Position numbers and translations under genes: made by a program. A stretch of DNA of 33,685 bases from an uncultured Bacteroidota bacterium (lineage in GTDB: Bacteria; Bacteroidota; Bacteroidia; Chitinophagales; Chitinophagaceae): contig CAIRZD010000327.1 of the NCBI GenBank assembly GCA_903882965.1, positions 1-33,685 of the forward strand, in the 5' to 3' direction. Below, piece after piece: positions 25,161 through 32,570 of this stretch; within the stretch, counting starts at the first letter, position 1, and every line of letters starts with the position of its first letter. The notes below the pieces were generated by a model. It ran no database searches. It was not told the DNA's origin and saw nothing but the letters and a program-made list of their open reading frames with translations.

Positions 25161-25228
25161 GTGAATGCCGTCAAAGACGGAGTTTTATTCGCAAGTTCCA
25201 GATGCGCTTCGCTAACATATGGAACAAC
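25161..25228. repeat. Direct repeat downstream of the gldN-like pseudogene, copy 2
   Basis: Partner of 24179-24243. It contains the inverted repeat GTTCCAGATG / CATATGGAAC (25195-25225; 9 of 10 pairs, 11-nt loop). Confidence 0.6.
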
Positions 25229-25325
25229 CCGGGTTGTGAAGGAGTGATGCGCGAGTGAAGATGCTTCGGTTCCTCAGCGTGACAAGTACGAGTAAATAAA
25301 AGCGGGAAGTATGCAGGATAGAAAT

Positions 25326-25409
25326 TCAGGTGTTATGTGCCCTGCCTGAGGGAAACAGCACGAGACTTAGCAGCCATATAGCTGTGGTATTTAAAAGATA
25401 TTGGCGCAT
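25326..25409 (-). pseudogene. 27-codon remnant copying the 5' end of the M56 (BlaR1-like) gene
   Basis: Reads MRQYLLNTTAIWLLSLVLF then PSGRAHNT and stop. Its first 19 residues differ from the start of the M56 protein encoded at 27364 only at residue 2 (MLQYLLNTTAIWLLSLVLF). The DNA matches at 52 of the first 57 bases, then identity ends abruptly. It lies 11 bp after the stop of the GldM_C-like gene, same strand. This is the broken end of a duplicated M56 gene; a 27-residue product would be one membrane helix without the protease. Confidence 0.85.
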
Positions 25410-25420
25410 AAAGGGAAGTT

Positions 25421-25855
25421 TTAAGGATGTGATATCAAATTGATGCCCGGCACTTTAGTTGTATCCTGGCCAGTACATTTTACATAAACATCATCAATAA
25501 ATATACGCACTTTCATGTTCTTGAATTCGCTGAGCATGCTTAATTGGTTTTGCCCGATCCGCGATCCTGTTTTAGTATAAGGCCCTTGTATCTCGCCACC
25601 AGCGGGAAGAATCATAATGCTAAACTTCGTTACTTCACAACCGGGTTGATTTGTGGTTAGCACAGGGTTGGCAAGTATTTTTTGGAGTGGGGCAGCAGAT
25701 GAATCAATATCTCCTAACCGTACTTTCAGGTGATTATTTGTGGCCTGTGTTTGTGCAAAAGCAATATTTGAAAAACAAATAACGCATGCCACACCCAATG
25801 ATGCGCATACAAGAGTCTTCACTTTTGACATTGCTAAATTCCGGAAATTATGCAT
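25421..25855 (-). CDS. Secreted small protein with GldM C-terminal-like domain
   Basis: 144 residues from ATG 25855; a second ATG (MSKVKTL) eight codons in is as good. The signal peptide is cleaved near AFAQ, leaving about 110 residues. QPGCEVTKFSIMILPAGGEI and the end KVPGINLISHP match, from memory, the C-terminal Ig-like domain of GldM and the tails of some Bacteroidota M56 proteins. It follows the M56 gene by 42 bp, so it is likely in the blaI-M56 operon and under the same control. It may be the sensing or effector part that other species carry fused to the M56 protein; this is inference. Confidence 0.7.
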   Translation of the reverse strand: MHNFRNLAMSKVKTLVCASLGVACVICFSNIAFAQTQATNNHLKVRLGDIDSSAAPLQKILANPVLTTNQPGCEVTKFSIMILPAGGEIQGPYTKTGSRIGQNQLSMLSEFKNMKVRIFIDDVYVKCTGQDTTKVPGINLISHP

Positions 25856-25897
25856 GATTTTTTGATTTTATGATTATGAAAATAATTTATCGCTATA

Positions 25898-27364
25898 CTA
25901 ATCTTTTGGATGTATTGTACCACTTGTAACATCCCATATTATTTTATGATCTTTTACAGTGAAATCCCATCCGTTATCATAGCCATAACTAAAGCATGTG
26001 ACACTATTGATCAAGAATGACGCCGGGGCGTTATTTACTTTTGCAGGCTCAAAAAGGGGTGCATCATTCATAAGATCATTGATCTTGTTATCAATGATCT
26101 GTTTTGACTTTGGTTGTTTGTCTATTTCCACTCCCACCTGAAATATGCCCTGATCATCAAAATATACGACCATCCCCTTAGCGTTAATAACTACATCACT
26201 GATAATGAAGAAGTATTTCCCATCATTGAGCGTCTCCATTTCTTTTTTGGCATTTTGCATAATATAAACTGCGAGGTTTTTGCAGCTTGATCTTAATACC
26301 GGCGGCTGAATATTTTTATCATTGTAAGGATCGTAAATTTTATCTCCGTTGACCTTTATCGGGGGTGTAGGCCAGGATATTGGCTTTCTTGATGTTTCGC
26401 CGGTTTTTTCATCAGTATACAAATAACTATCCGGTTTTTGGGGTGCGAGAAATTCTATAGTGTTTCCCCTGTATGTACATTTATTACCTTCTTTTTTGGG
26501 TTTATTTGAAAAGCTGTTTTGCGAAAAACATAAAATGCATACTACTACCAATGGAATAAATACCAACAATTTGCTTTTTGCAATTTCAGATGACCTGTGT
26601 GTGAGCATGACAATCCTGTTTTTTATGGGAGCACGGTTAAATGAATGAGACAGCGCAGGGGCTGACTGTAGTATGGCCTGCTCGACAAGAAATTTTCCAT
26701 ACACCTGTGGCTGTGCTGTTGTTTTATCTGCCTGGTACTCATGCACTAAAAGCAGGCGGGCATTATATACATATACCAAGGGATGAAACCAGAATATGAT
26801 CCTTGAAAGCTGCATGAGTAAAAGGTCGGCAGCATGTAAGAGTTTGTAGTGGCGTTTTTCATGAATGATTATCATGTTCCATTCATTAGTATCATATTGC
26901 AGCTTGCTGTGTACAAACAGTGCGTTTAAAAATGAAAATGGCGCATGCTCCCGCCCGGTTTCTATAACCAGCCAGTTATCTTCTTTTGATTTATGGCCAT
27001 GATAATACTTTACCAGCTTTACCAGATCAAGTAACAGGATGCATAATGTGACAATAAAACCTGTGACATAGACAACCATAAATAATTGCGCCCAATTGAA
27101 AGCCGGAGAAAGAGGGATAGTGGCAGTAATGATATTTTCTTTTGCTGTAATGACCTGTTGTACCGGGTGCTGCAATGCGGATTGTGTTATTGTGGTTACA
27201 TATTGATATTGCCAGTGGAATAGTGGCAGCAGCGCACCCAATAAGAAAGTGAACAGCAAGTAAAAGCGGTTATAATTGTGATAGCTTTCCTTCCTGAGGA
27301 ATAAATCAAATAGCACGAGGCTGAGCAGCCATATAGCGGTGGTATTTAAAAGATATTGGAGCAT
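25898..27364 (-). CDS. M56-family antirepressor metallopeptidase (BlaR1/MecR1-like)
   Basis: 488 residues. Four hydrophobic segments lie in about 1-270, with the zinc protease site on the cytoplasmic loop: HEKRH (168-172) and third ligand Glu209 in VHEYQAD. After the last segment (about 252-275) comes a periplasmic tail of about 210 residues rich in Lys and Pro. It lacks the Ser-x-x-Lys penicillin-sensor domain of true BlaR1, so beta-lactams are not the likely signal. By family logic, a signal on the tail activates the protease, which leads to cleavage of the BlaI-type repressor. It starts one base after the blaI stop. Confidence 0.88.
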   Translation of the reverse strand: MLQYLLNTTAIWLLSLVLFDLFLRKESYHNYNRFYLLFTFLLGALLPLFHWQYQYVTTITQSALQHPVQQVITAKENIITATIPLSPAFNWAQLFMVVYVTGFIVTLCILLLDLVKLVKYYHGHKSKEDNWLVIETGREHAPFSFLNALFVHSKLQYDTNEWNMIIIHEKRHYKLLHAADLLLMQLSRIIFWFHPLVYVYNARLLLVHEYQADKTTAQPQVYGKFLVEQAILQSAPALSHSFNRAPIKNRIVMLTHRSSEIAKSKLLVFIPLVVVCILCFSQNSFSNKPKKEGNKCTYRGNTIEFLAPQKPDSYLYTDEKTGETSRKPISWPTPPIKVNGDKIYDPYNDKNIQPPVLRSSCKNLAVYIMQNAKKEMETLNDGKYFFIISDVVINAKGMVVYFDDQGIFQVGVEIDKQPKSKQIIDNKINDLMNDAPLFEPAKVNNAPASFLINSVTCFSYGYDNGWDFTVKDHKIIWDVTSGTIHPKD

Positions 27365-27365
27365 A

Positions 27366-27749
27366 TCATTTCTTTTTAGGATTATCTAATGTTTTCATGA
27401 GGTCATTTAGTTCCTTTAAATCCATGTTGTCATTCTGTACCAAAAAACTCACTAACATTTTGGGTGAGCCACCAAAGTATTTTTCTACAAGGCTTTTTAC
27501 GCCATGCTGTGCGTAATCTTCTTTAGTAATAACGGGGAAGTATTCATGTGTTTTGCCATATGCTTTGTGGCCGACAAAGCCTTTCTTCTCGAGTATGCGA
27601 ACAACGGATGAGATGGTGCTGTGTGGCATATCGGGGTCTCCGAGTGCATCTATGATATCCTTTACCAGGCAACGATCGAGTTGCCAGATAATATGCATTA
27701 CTTCTTCTTCAGCTTTGGTAAGTGTGGGTAATGTGCTTTTCAGTTTCAT
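27366..27749 (-). CDS. blaI: BlaI/MecI-family transcriptional repressor
   Basis: 127 residues. A winged helix (about 8-80) has LTKAEEEVMHIIWQLDRCLV and HSTISSVVRILEKKGFVGHK, the BlaI/CopY signature with its recognition helix. The C-terminal part dimerises the protein. It should bind the palindrome at its own start and repress the operon until the M56 protease cuts it. The symbol names the family only; the regulon here may not involve beta-lactams. Confidence 0.9.
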   Translation of the reverse strand: MKLKSTLPTLTKAEEEVMHIIWQLDRCLVKDIIDALGDPDMPHSTISSVVRILEKKGFVGHKAYGKTHEYFPVITKEDYAQHGVKSLVEKYFGGSPKMLVSFLVQNDNMDLKELNDLMKTLDNPKKK

Positions 27750-27774
27750 AACGTAAAATTACGTTACAAAACTG
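27741..27774. promoter_or_regulatory. BlaI-type operator palindrome
   Basis: The core TAACGTAA-AA-TTACGTTA (27749-27766) is perfect. With flanks CAGTTTCA and CAAAACTG it extends to 34 bp with 14 of 16 pairs matching. It overlaps the blaI start codon and expected transcription start, just downstream of the -7 box. Confidence 0.75.
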
Positions 27775-27780
27775 AAAAAC

Positions 27781-27788
27781 CAAATTTA
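27781..27788 (-). promoter_or_regulatory. -7 box of the blaI-M56 operon
   Basis: The minus strand reads TAAATTTG (perfect TAnnTTTG), 31 nt before the ATG. A TTG lies about 23 nt upstream, a little far. Confidence 0.55.
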
Positions 27789-27848
27789 TTTTTAAAAATA
27801 GTTAAATCGAACAAATCTGAACAGTAGAGAATAAAAAGCACAAGGGTG

Positions 27849-27879
27849 CCATCGCCACAGAAGGTGATAGTAGCGATGG
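27849..27879 (-). terminator. Inverted repeat, possible fabD terminator
   Basis: 7-bp stem CCATCGC / GCGATGG with a 17-nt loop, about 59 bp past the fabD stop. On the minus strand a CTTTTTATT run follows after about 12 nt. Weak as an intrinsic terminator; it could be a REP-like repeat. Confidence 0.35.
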
Positions 27880-27937
27880 TGCATGGACCCTCCTTCGCTG
27901 AAGCTATGGCGGGTGAAACAAAAAATAAATAAGGGGG

Positions 27938-28819
27938 TTAACTTATACCATCAGTGATTACGTCTTTGGCTATTTTTTTTACGAGGCCTTGTAATACATT
28001 GCCGGGGCCAACCTCAGTGAAATGTGTGCAGCCATGCTCTACCATTTTTTGGACGGTCTGCGTCCAGCGGACGGGTGATGTGAGCTGGTTGATAAGGTTC
28101 TCTTTGATCATGGATGGGTCTATGTAAGGACTGGCATCAACATTCTGGAATATGGGGCAGGTGGGGTTACTGAAGTGTGTTTTATCTATGGCTTCCTGCA
28201 GCTCGGCACGGGCAGGCTCCATGAGCGGTGAATGGAAAGCACCGCCAACAGGGAGTATAAGGGCCCGTTTGGCACCGGCAGCTTTGAGGCGCTCGCAGGC
28301 GATCTTTACGCCTTCTATGCTGCCACTTATTACTAACTGGCCGGGGCAGTTATAATTGGCTGCGACAACAACCTCACCAGTTACCTCGTTGCATATTTCT
28401 TCTACCCTGGCATCATCAAGACCAAGGACTGCGGCCATCGTAGAGGGATTGATCTCGCAGGCACGCTGCATAGCCGCAGCACGGCGGGCAACAAGGCGCA
28501 GGCCATCATCGAAAGTCAATACTTTATTGGCAACAAGAGCTGAAAACTCACCGAGGGAATGACCGGCAACAAGACCGGGCAATAGATCGGGTGTAGTAAG
28601 AAATAATATTACAGAATGCAGAAAGATGGCCGGCTGAGTAACATTAGTCTGTTTGAGCTCGGCATCAGTGCCATTGAACATTACATCTGTGATGCGGAAA
28701 CCGAGAATCTCATTAGCTTTTTCGAAGTATTCTTTGGCGGTTGTGTTTTGCTCGTAAAGGGCTTTACCCATACCGGGGAACTGAGCGCCCTGGCCAGGGA
28801 AAATATATGCGTGTGTCAT
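27938..28819 (-). CDS. fabD: Malonyl-CoA:ACP transacylase
   Basis: 293 residues from ATG 28819. An ATG 12 codons upstream is rejected because family proteins begin at THAYIFPGQGAQFPGMG. The catalytic Ser is in GHSLGEF, the Arg in ARRAAAMQ, and the His in GGAFHSPLM. It moves malonyl from CoA to acyl carrier protein to supply fatty acid elongation. No other fab genes adjoin; it is followed by a hairpin and is probably monocistronic. Confidence 0.94.
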   Translation of the reverse strand: MTHAYIFPGQGAQFPGMGKALYEQNTTAKEYFEKANEILGFRITDVMFNGTDAELKQTNVTQPAIFLHSVILFLTTPDLLPGLVAGHSLGEFSALVANKVLTFDDGLRLVARRAAAMQRACEINPSTMAAVLGLDDARVEEICNEVTGEVVVAANYNCPGQLVISGSIEGVKIACERLKAAGAKRALILPVGGAFHSPLMEPARAELQEAIDKTHFSNPTCPIFQNVDASPYIDPSMIKENLINQLTSPVRWTQTVQKMVEHGCTHFTEVGPGNVLQGLVKKIAKDVITDGIS

Positions 28820-28883
28820 TGAAGAGATTTGTGTATTTGCGTGCAAAATAATCAATTGGGAGTAATTGGCAAATGTTTCTGAG

Positions 28884-29504
28884 TTAGCTAACCAAGGATT
28901 CCCATTCTCCGGCGCCTTCTCTTATCAGCTCAGCTTTGTCGCCGGTGCAATCAATTACTGTGGAGGAAATGATGTGGCCGGGGCCGCCATCAATAACTAT
29001 ATCAACCAAGTTGCCAAACTGCTCATACATGAGTTCGGGGTCGGTAAAGTATTCTACATCACCATCCATGGGTAGCGATGCACTCATGAGCGGGTGACCA
29101 AGGGAGCGTACGATATCTGCACAAATCTTATTGTTGGGGATGCGGATACCAACTGTGTCTTTTTTTGTTTTGAGTTGTTTGGGTACTTGCCTGCTTGCTT
29201 CTAAAATAAATGTATACGGACCTGGTAAGGCCGCCTTTAATAAACGAAAAATGGGGGTGCTAACACTCTTGGCATAGTCGCTGAGGTGGCTAAGATCGCT
29301 GCAAATAAATGAGAACTGAGCTTTTTTGGCATCTATTTTTTTTATACGTGCAATACGAGCAATTGCATCGGCATCAAAAATGTTACATCCTATTCCATAG
29401 ATAGTGTCTGTGGGGTAGATAATTACCCCACCCTTACGCAAGCAATCGACCACCTGTTGTATGTGGCGTGGCTGCGGATTATCGGGATGGATGCTTAGCA
29501 GCAT
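28884..29504 (-). CDS. yciO: YciO/Sua5/YrdC-family protein (threonylcarbamoyl-AMP synthase-like)
   Basis: 206 residues, one YrdC domain. IHPDNPQ near the start, then RKGGVIIYPTDTIYGIGC, GPYTFILEASRQVP and TVGIRIPNN give the nucleotide and threonine pocket. Length and N-terminus resemble E. coli YciO rather than TsaC (about 190) or the two-domain Sua5 (about 340). The family makes threonylcarbamoyl-AMP for the t6A37 tRNA modification; YciO activity is weaker and its role less settled. The gene's first codons are tandemly duplicated upstream. Confidence 0.87.
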   Translation of the reverse strand: MLLSIHPDNPQPRHIQQVVDCLRKGGVIIYPTDTIYGIGCNIFDADAIARIARIKKIDAKKAQFSFICSDLSHLSDYAKSVSTPIFRLLKAALPGPYTFILEASRQVPKQLKTKKDTVGIRIPNNKICADIVRSLGHPLMSASLPMDGDVEYFTDPELMYEQFGNLVDIVIDGGPGHIISSTVIDCTGDKAELIREGAGEWESLVS

Positions 29505-29620
29505 TTTAAGTCAAAAAAGTTAAAAGTTAAAACCAAAAAAGTATCCTGATAATTTGCGGTTTATCCGGATGAATGCTAAGTAGTATTTTAAGTTAAAAGT
29601 CAAAACCCCAAAGTATACTT
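29473..29620. repeat. Tandem duplication of the yciO 5' end and leader
   Basis: 29473-29509 and 29555-29591 match with an 82-bp offset (about 31 of 37 identical), and the A-rich leader beyond them repeats too. In the outer copy the ATG is ATA and the frame reads ILLSIHPDKPQ, then stops after about 19 codons. Confidence 0.75.
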
Positions 29621-29652
29621 ATGCATTTGGCATTATAAAGATACAATTGTAT

Positions 29653-31515
29653 TTATTGAGGATAGTAATTATAAAAAAAGACCCCGCCTGCACTGTCGAC
29701 AGGTTGTAAATGGTGCCGATCTACAAACTGCAAAGCATGAGTATAAAGTTTCAGCTGATTTTCGCTATGCGGGACATTATTACCGCTCATATCTGTGAGC
29801 AAGTTCTTTTTGACCGCTACAAGAATTGGTTTGCGGTTAAGTTTGGCTTTTAATTCTTTGCTCAAGCTATCATATGCAACGAACTCAATGAGCATGGTGT
29901 TGACAGACAATGGAGTCCGGCTCATTTTACAAGACATCAATGGTAAACCTGTATTAAGATGTAACCTGTAGGTATAAGTGCACCATTCATTATCGTCATC
30001 AAGGGTAATATCATAATTTTCTGAGCCGACAAAGTAGTATGGTATGGGGAGGATGGCCTGGTAATTGCGAGGATCTAAATGACCCGGAGTGGTCTTTGCC
30101 ACATTATCTGCACTGAGATAATTTTCATGGTCAGTTCTGTGCTGCATGGCATCTACAAAATCATCAATTTCAGTGCCGCCCAGAAAAAGTACACTTATAA
30201 CAATCCATATTTTTATTTTATTACCTGATTGCCTGTAGACGGCAACGATGGTGTACATGATCCAAATATAGAATGCGAAAAAAAAGGGCCACATAAACCG
30301 CTCGAGGCAGCGGAACTGCTCTACCCTATTTGTAAAAAAATGCACATACAGGAGCGGGTTGAATATATTTAATATGCGATACCCGTATTCATTTTGAGAA
30401 ACAGCAGTTCTGTATACCTCACCGAGTGAAACAGACAACATAATCAATGACCCCAGTAAAATAGCTGCTTTGAGTGGGTCTTTAAAGAAATCTTTCTGGA
30501 TGCCCATCATAATACTTCGAAAGCGCTTATTGAGGACAACTATAATCAGTATAATGAATACAGCATACAAGCCGACATTGCCCAGATATGCCGCCTGATC
30601 GGGGTCGGTGGTATCTAAATCATAATAGAAAGGGAAGAATATTTTTTGAAAATTGTAATGATTAAAAAGCGCGTACAAGCGGGTCTTCTGATACAAGCTA
30701 TCATAGCCATTTGCAGTATCTTTTCTGAGCGCAAGATATTTATCGGTAACAAATAACAACAACATCGTAAGCCCAAAAGCCAATACAGGGTAAATAAATG
30801 ACACCCATAGTGTGAACTTCCCGAATTTCTCCCTACGATTAAAGATGCCGTAAAAGAAGAGCATCGCAGCGATAAATAGCGTGATAATGGCTAAATAATA
30901 GCCATGAGCAAGGAAAGATGCAATAGCCAATAAGATCATGGCAATAGCAACAACGACCTGCCTGCTGAGCTGATACCTGTATTTGTGCCAGAGCATTACT
31001 AACCATATTGCCAATAATGACAGGGATGAAAAAGACAAACTATAATGGCCATGCCAGACACGCAATACCTGAACATTGGCCCAAGGCAGTATGATGGCCA
31101 TTATATAGGCAAGGAAATGCCCCTCCAACAATTGGTTGAAAATCTTATAGAGTAAAAAACCACTGACTAAAATATTTGAAATAACAAAAATGTAGAAAGC
31201 GATCAATGTGTAAGGTGAGAAATCATGTATATGGAGGCAAACCCAACGGAATGGTATAGAAAAAAGCGGGGTATTATCTGTGTAATAAACATAATCGCCA
31301 AATGGATAACTGAAAGAATTAAACTTGAAAATACCATCGGTAGTAATTGGTTCTTTTACATAACTGATGAGGGTGAAATTATTTTTCAACCCATCGCCGA
31401 CATTACAGAATGCCTGATGGAACGGATCTAAACGAAAATGGAGAAAAGCAACAAACGCAATGAATACATGAATAGAAATAAAGGAGAACCAGAGGTAAAA
31501 ACTTTTTGATTTCAT
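29653..31515 (-). CDS. Large polytopic membrane protein, glycosyltransferase-C-like
   Basis: 620 residues from ATG 31515 (a start at 31575 would add 20 residues). About 11 hydrophobic segments fill 5-450, and a soluble C-terminal part of about 160 residues (YDITLDDDNEWCTYTYRL...) lies outside. An acidic/aromatic loop between the first two segments (RLDPFHQAFCNVGDGLKNN) and the general layout resemble GT-C-fold transferases and uncharacterised families such as DUF6311. A role in building surface sugars is possible but unproven. It is transcribed alone, 132 bp upstream of the tRNA gene, on the opposite strand. Confidence 0.7.
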   Translation of the reverse strand: MKSKSFYLWFSFISIHVFIAFVAFLHFRLDPFHQAFCNVGDGLKNNFTLISYVKEPITTDGIFKFNSFSYPFGDYVYYTDNTPLFSIPFRWVCLHIHDFSPYTLIAFYIFVISNILVSGFLLYKIFNQLLEGHFLAYIMAIILPWANVQVLRVWHGHYSLSFSSLSLLAIWLVMLWHKYRYQLSRQVVVAIAMILLAIASFLAHGYYLAIITLFIAAMLFFYGIFNRREKFGKFTLWVSFIYPVLAFGLTMLLLFVTDKYLALRKDTANGYDSLYQKTRLYALFNHYNFQKIFFPFYYDLDTTDPDQAAYLGNVGLYAVFIILIIVVLNKRFRSIMMGIQKDFFKDPLKAAILLGSLIMLSVSLGEVYRTAVSQNEYGYRILNIFNPLLYVHFFTNRVEQFRCLERFMWPFFFAFYIWIMYTIVAVYRQSGNKIKIWIVISVLFLGGTEIDDFVDAMQHRTDHENYLSADNVAKTTPGHLDPRNYQAILPIPYYFVGSENYDITLDDDNEWCTYTYRLHLNTGLPLMSCKMSRTPLSVNTMLIEFVAYDSLSKELKAKLNRKPILVAVKKNLLTDMSGNNVPHSENQLKLYTHALQFVDRHHLQPVDSAGGVFFYNYYPQ

Positions 31516-31599
31516 GGTTGGCCAGCGATAATATATAAACAATGCATCATAAATAAAGTGGAGATATACCCACAATAATCAGAAATATACAAAGGCTTT

Positions 31600-31629
31600 T
31601 TGGATAATTGGTTATTAATCCTATTTTTG
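31600..31629 (+). promoter_or_regulatory. Promoter of tRNA-Phe
   Basis: TTG (31600-31602), exactly 19 bp, then TATTTTTG (31622-31629): a perfect Bacteroidota primary-sigma promoter. The box ends 18 bp before the mature tRNA start. Confidence 0.8.
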
Positions 31630-31647
31630 CACTCCCAAAACAGCTAA

Positions 31648-31723
31648 GGTGCGGTAGCTCAGTCGGTAGAGCAAAGGACTGAAAATCCTTGTGTCGCCGG
31701 TTCGATCCCGGCCCACACCACCA
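31648..31723 (+). tRNA. tRNA-Phe (GAA)
   Basis: 76 nt including the encoded CCA. Acceptor GGTGCGG / CCACACC, D-arm GCTC/GAGC, anticodon stem AAGGA/TCCTT with loop CTGAAAA (anticodon GAA), variable GTGTC, T-arm GCCGG/CCGGC with TTCGATC, discriminator A. The acceptor stem has a C-A mismatch at position 5-68, unusual but the rest is canonical. Confidence 0.96.
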
Positions 31724-31733
31724 GAAATACCTT

Positions 31734-31765
31734 GAAACCCTTGCCCAGCAAGGGTTTCATTTTTT
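31734..31765 (+). terminator. Rho-independent terminator after tRNA-Phe
   Basis: Perfect 10-bp stem GAAACCCTTG / CAAGGGTTTC, 5-nt loop, then ATTTTTT. Ten bases after the tRNA CCA. Confidence 0.9.
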
Positions 31766-32243
31766 ACAGAATAAAAATCAGGCAGTTTTGCAGGCAGTTT
31801 TCTAAAGTTCAGTTTTGTTTGGTCAACTAACACTTGTAAAACTATGTATTAGCCAGCCTTAAATATCCCGCATTTCACTTCCCCATATTAAAACCAAAAT
31901 AGGTATCAAAACTACTTCCCTATTTATTTTGTTTCTCCGAGTAATCAAAAGATAATCTGTCTACATAATGAACAATGATGGTTATTAGTTGCTTTCTGTT
32001 CTTACAATTTCAATAGACAATTCTTTTCGCTTATTTCGACAAAATATGCTCGGCAATAAACAACTTCATCACAAAAGTAAGGATCATTGAAATTTGACAC
32101 TCCAAAATCGCTTAAATGAGCATCCTGGATGTTTGCAATAATACTATTATCGTTAAACTAAAAGAGAACCAGTGCATGGTAGAAAAATACAAGCGTGTAA
32201 GTATTTTGTATTTTATTAATTATGTACATTTGATAAAGCCTCT
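31766..32243. other. AT-rich gap at the start of the presumed tRNA-linked island
   Basis: No convincing gene. An 11-bp direct repeat CAGGCAGTTTT occurs at 31779 and 31791. Near 32030-32160 the minus strand has a 50-codon open stretch with protein-like composition (SNFNDPYFCDEVVYCRAYFV) but no start codon, possibly the tail of a lost gene. An integrase was looked for and not found. Confidence 0.5.
32206..32232 (+). promoter_or_regulatory. Putative promoter of the 98-residue ORF and DUF2779 gene
   Basis: TTG (32206-32208), 16 bp, then TACATTTG (32225-32232). The spacer is short, and the start codon is only 11 nt after the box. Confidence 0.35.
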
Positions 32244-32540
32244 ATGGAACTATTGTTAGGATTGAACCCCACTCACGAATTTACTCATCTAGAAATTAAA
32301 GAATCCGTACCTGTATTCTTAGAAACCAATGATAATATTATTGGGGAATGTTTCATATCATATGATGATATTAGCATGATGGGTGAGTTAAAATTAAAAC
32401 AGCGAATTGACATTAAATTGCACATGAATTATTTGTTGAATCCTATCAGCGAATATAGTTGTAGTTTAATAGGAGTATTAATTACCATCAAAAATGTAAA
32501 TAACAATTCCCTTATGATTAATAGAACTCTATTACGATAA
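32244..32540 (+). CDS. Small hypothetical protein, first gene of the DUF2779 cassette
   Basis: 98 residues, mildly acidic at the start and basic at the end, with alternating hydrophobic residues that suggest a small beta-sheet fold. No signal peptide or membrane segment, so cytoplasmic. I do not recognise a family. It ends 30 bp before the DUF2779 gene on the same strand, and both are more AT-rich than the genes left of the tRNA, so they were probably acquired together. The start at 32244 is the only in-frame ATG before the conserved-looking part. Confidence 0.6.
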   Translation: MELLLGLNPTHEFTHLEIKESVPVFLETNDNIIGECFISYDDISMMGELKLKQRIDIKLHMNYLLNPISEYSCSLIGVLITIKNVNNNSLMINRTLLR

Positions 32541-32570
32541 AATATTAACTCATCACTATAAATAAGCAAT

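Larger units (their letters stand above)
24998..25325. other. Hairpin-rich intergenic repeat cluster
   Basis: No gene is supported. The stretch holds a stem at 25083-25118, a short stem CCGTC-aaa-GACGG at 25168-25180 followed by GTTTTA on the plus strand (possible terminator), an inverted repeat at 25195-25225, a perfect 14-bp palindrome ACAACCCGGGTTGT at 25224-25237, and GATGCTTCGGTTCCTCAGCG near 25261, which resembles a repeat I have seen in many Bacteroidota intergenic regions. A 68-codon frame across it is a by-product of these repeats. Confidence 0.65.

Noticed and set aside
25052-25258. Plus-strand 68-codon frame
   Set aside because: It runs through the hairpin and palindrome cluster; composition is set by those repeats and no family is recognisable.
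25421-27749. Classical penicillinase regulon blaI-blaR1-blaZ
   Set aside because: The M56 protein lacks the penicillin-binding sensor, the third gene is not a lactamase, and the class D gene is 3.9 kb away without the operator.
28820-28855. 12-residue N-terminal extension of FabD
   Set aside because: Family proteins start at the THAYIFPGQG stretch; the extension has no conserved character.
31621-31833. Minus-strand 70-codon frame across the tRNA, containing RDRTGDTRIFSPLLYRLSYRT
   Set aside because: This peptide is the antisense reading of a tRNA gene, a well-known false ORF.
32116-32259. Plus-strand 47-codon frame starting MSILDVCNN
   Set aside because: It overlaps the putative promoter and the start of the 98-residue gene, and has no supporting signal.
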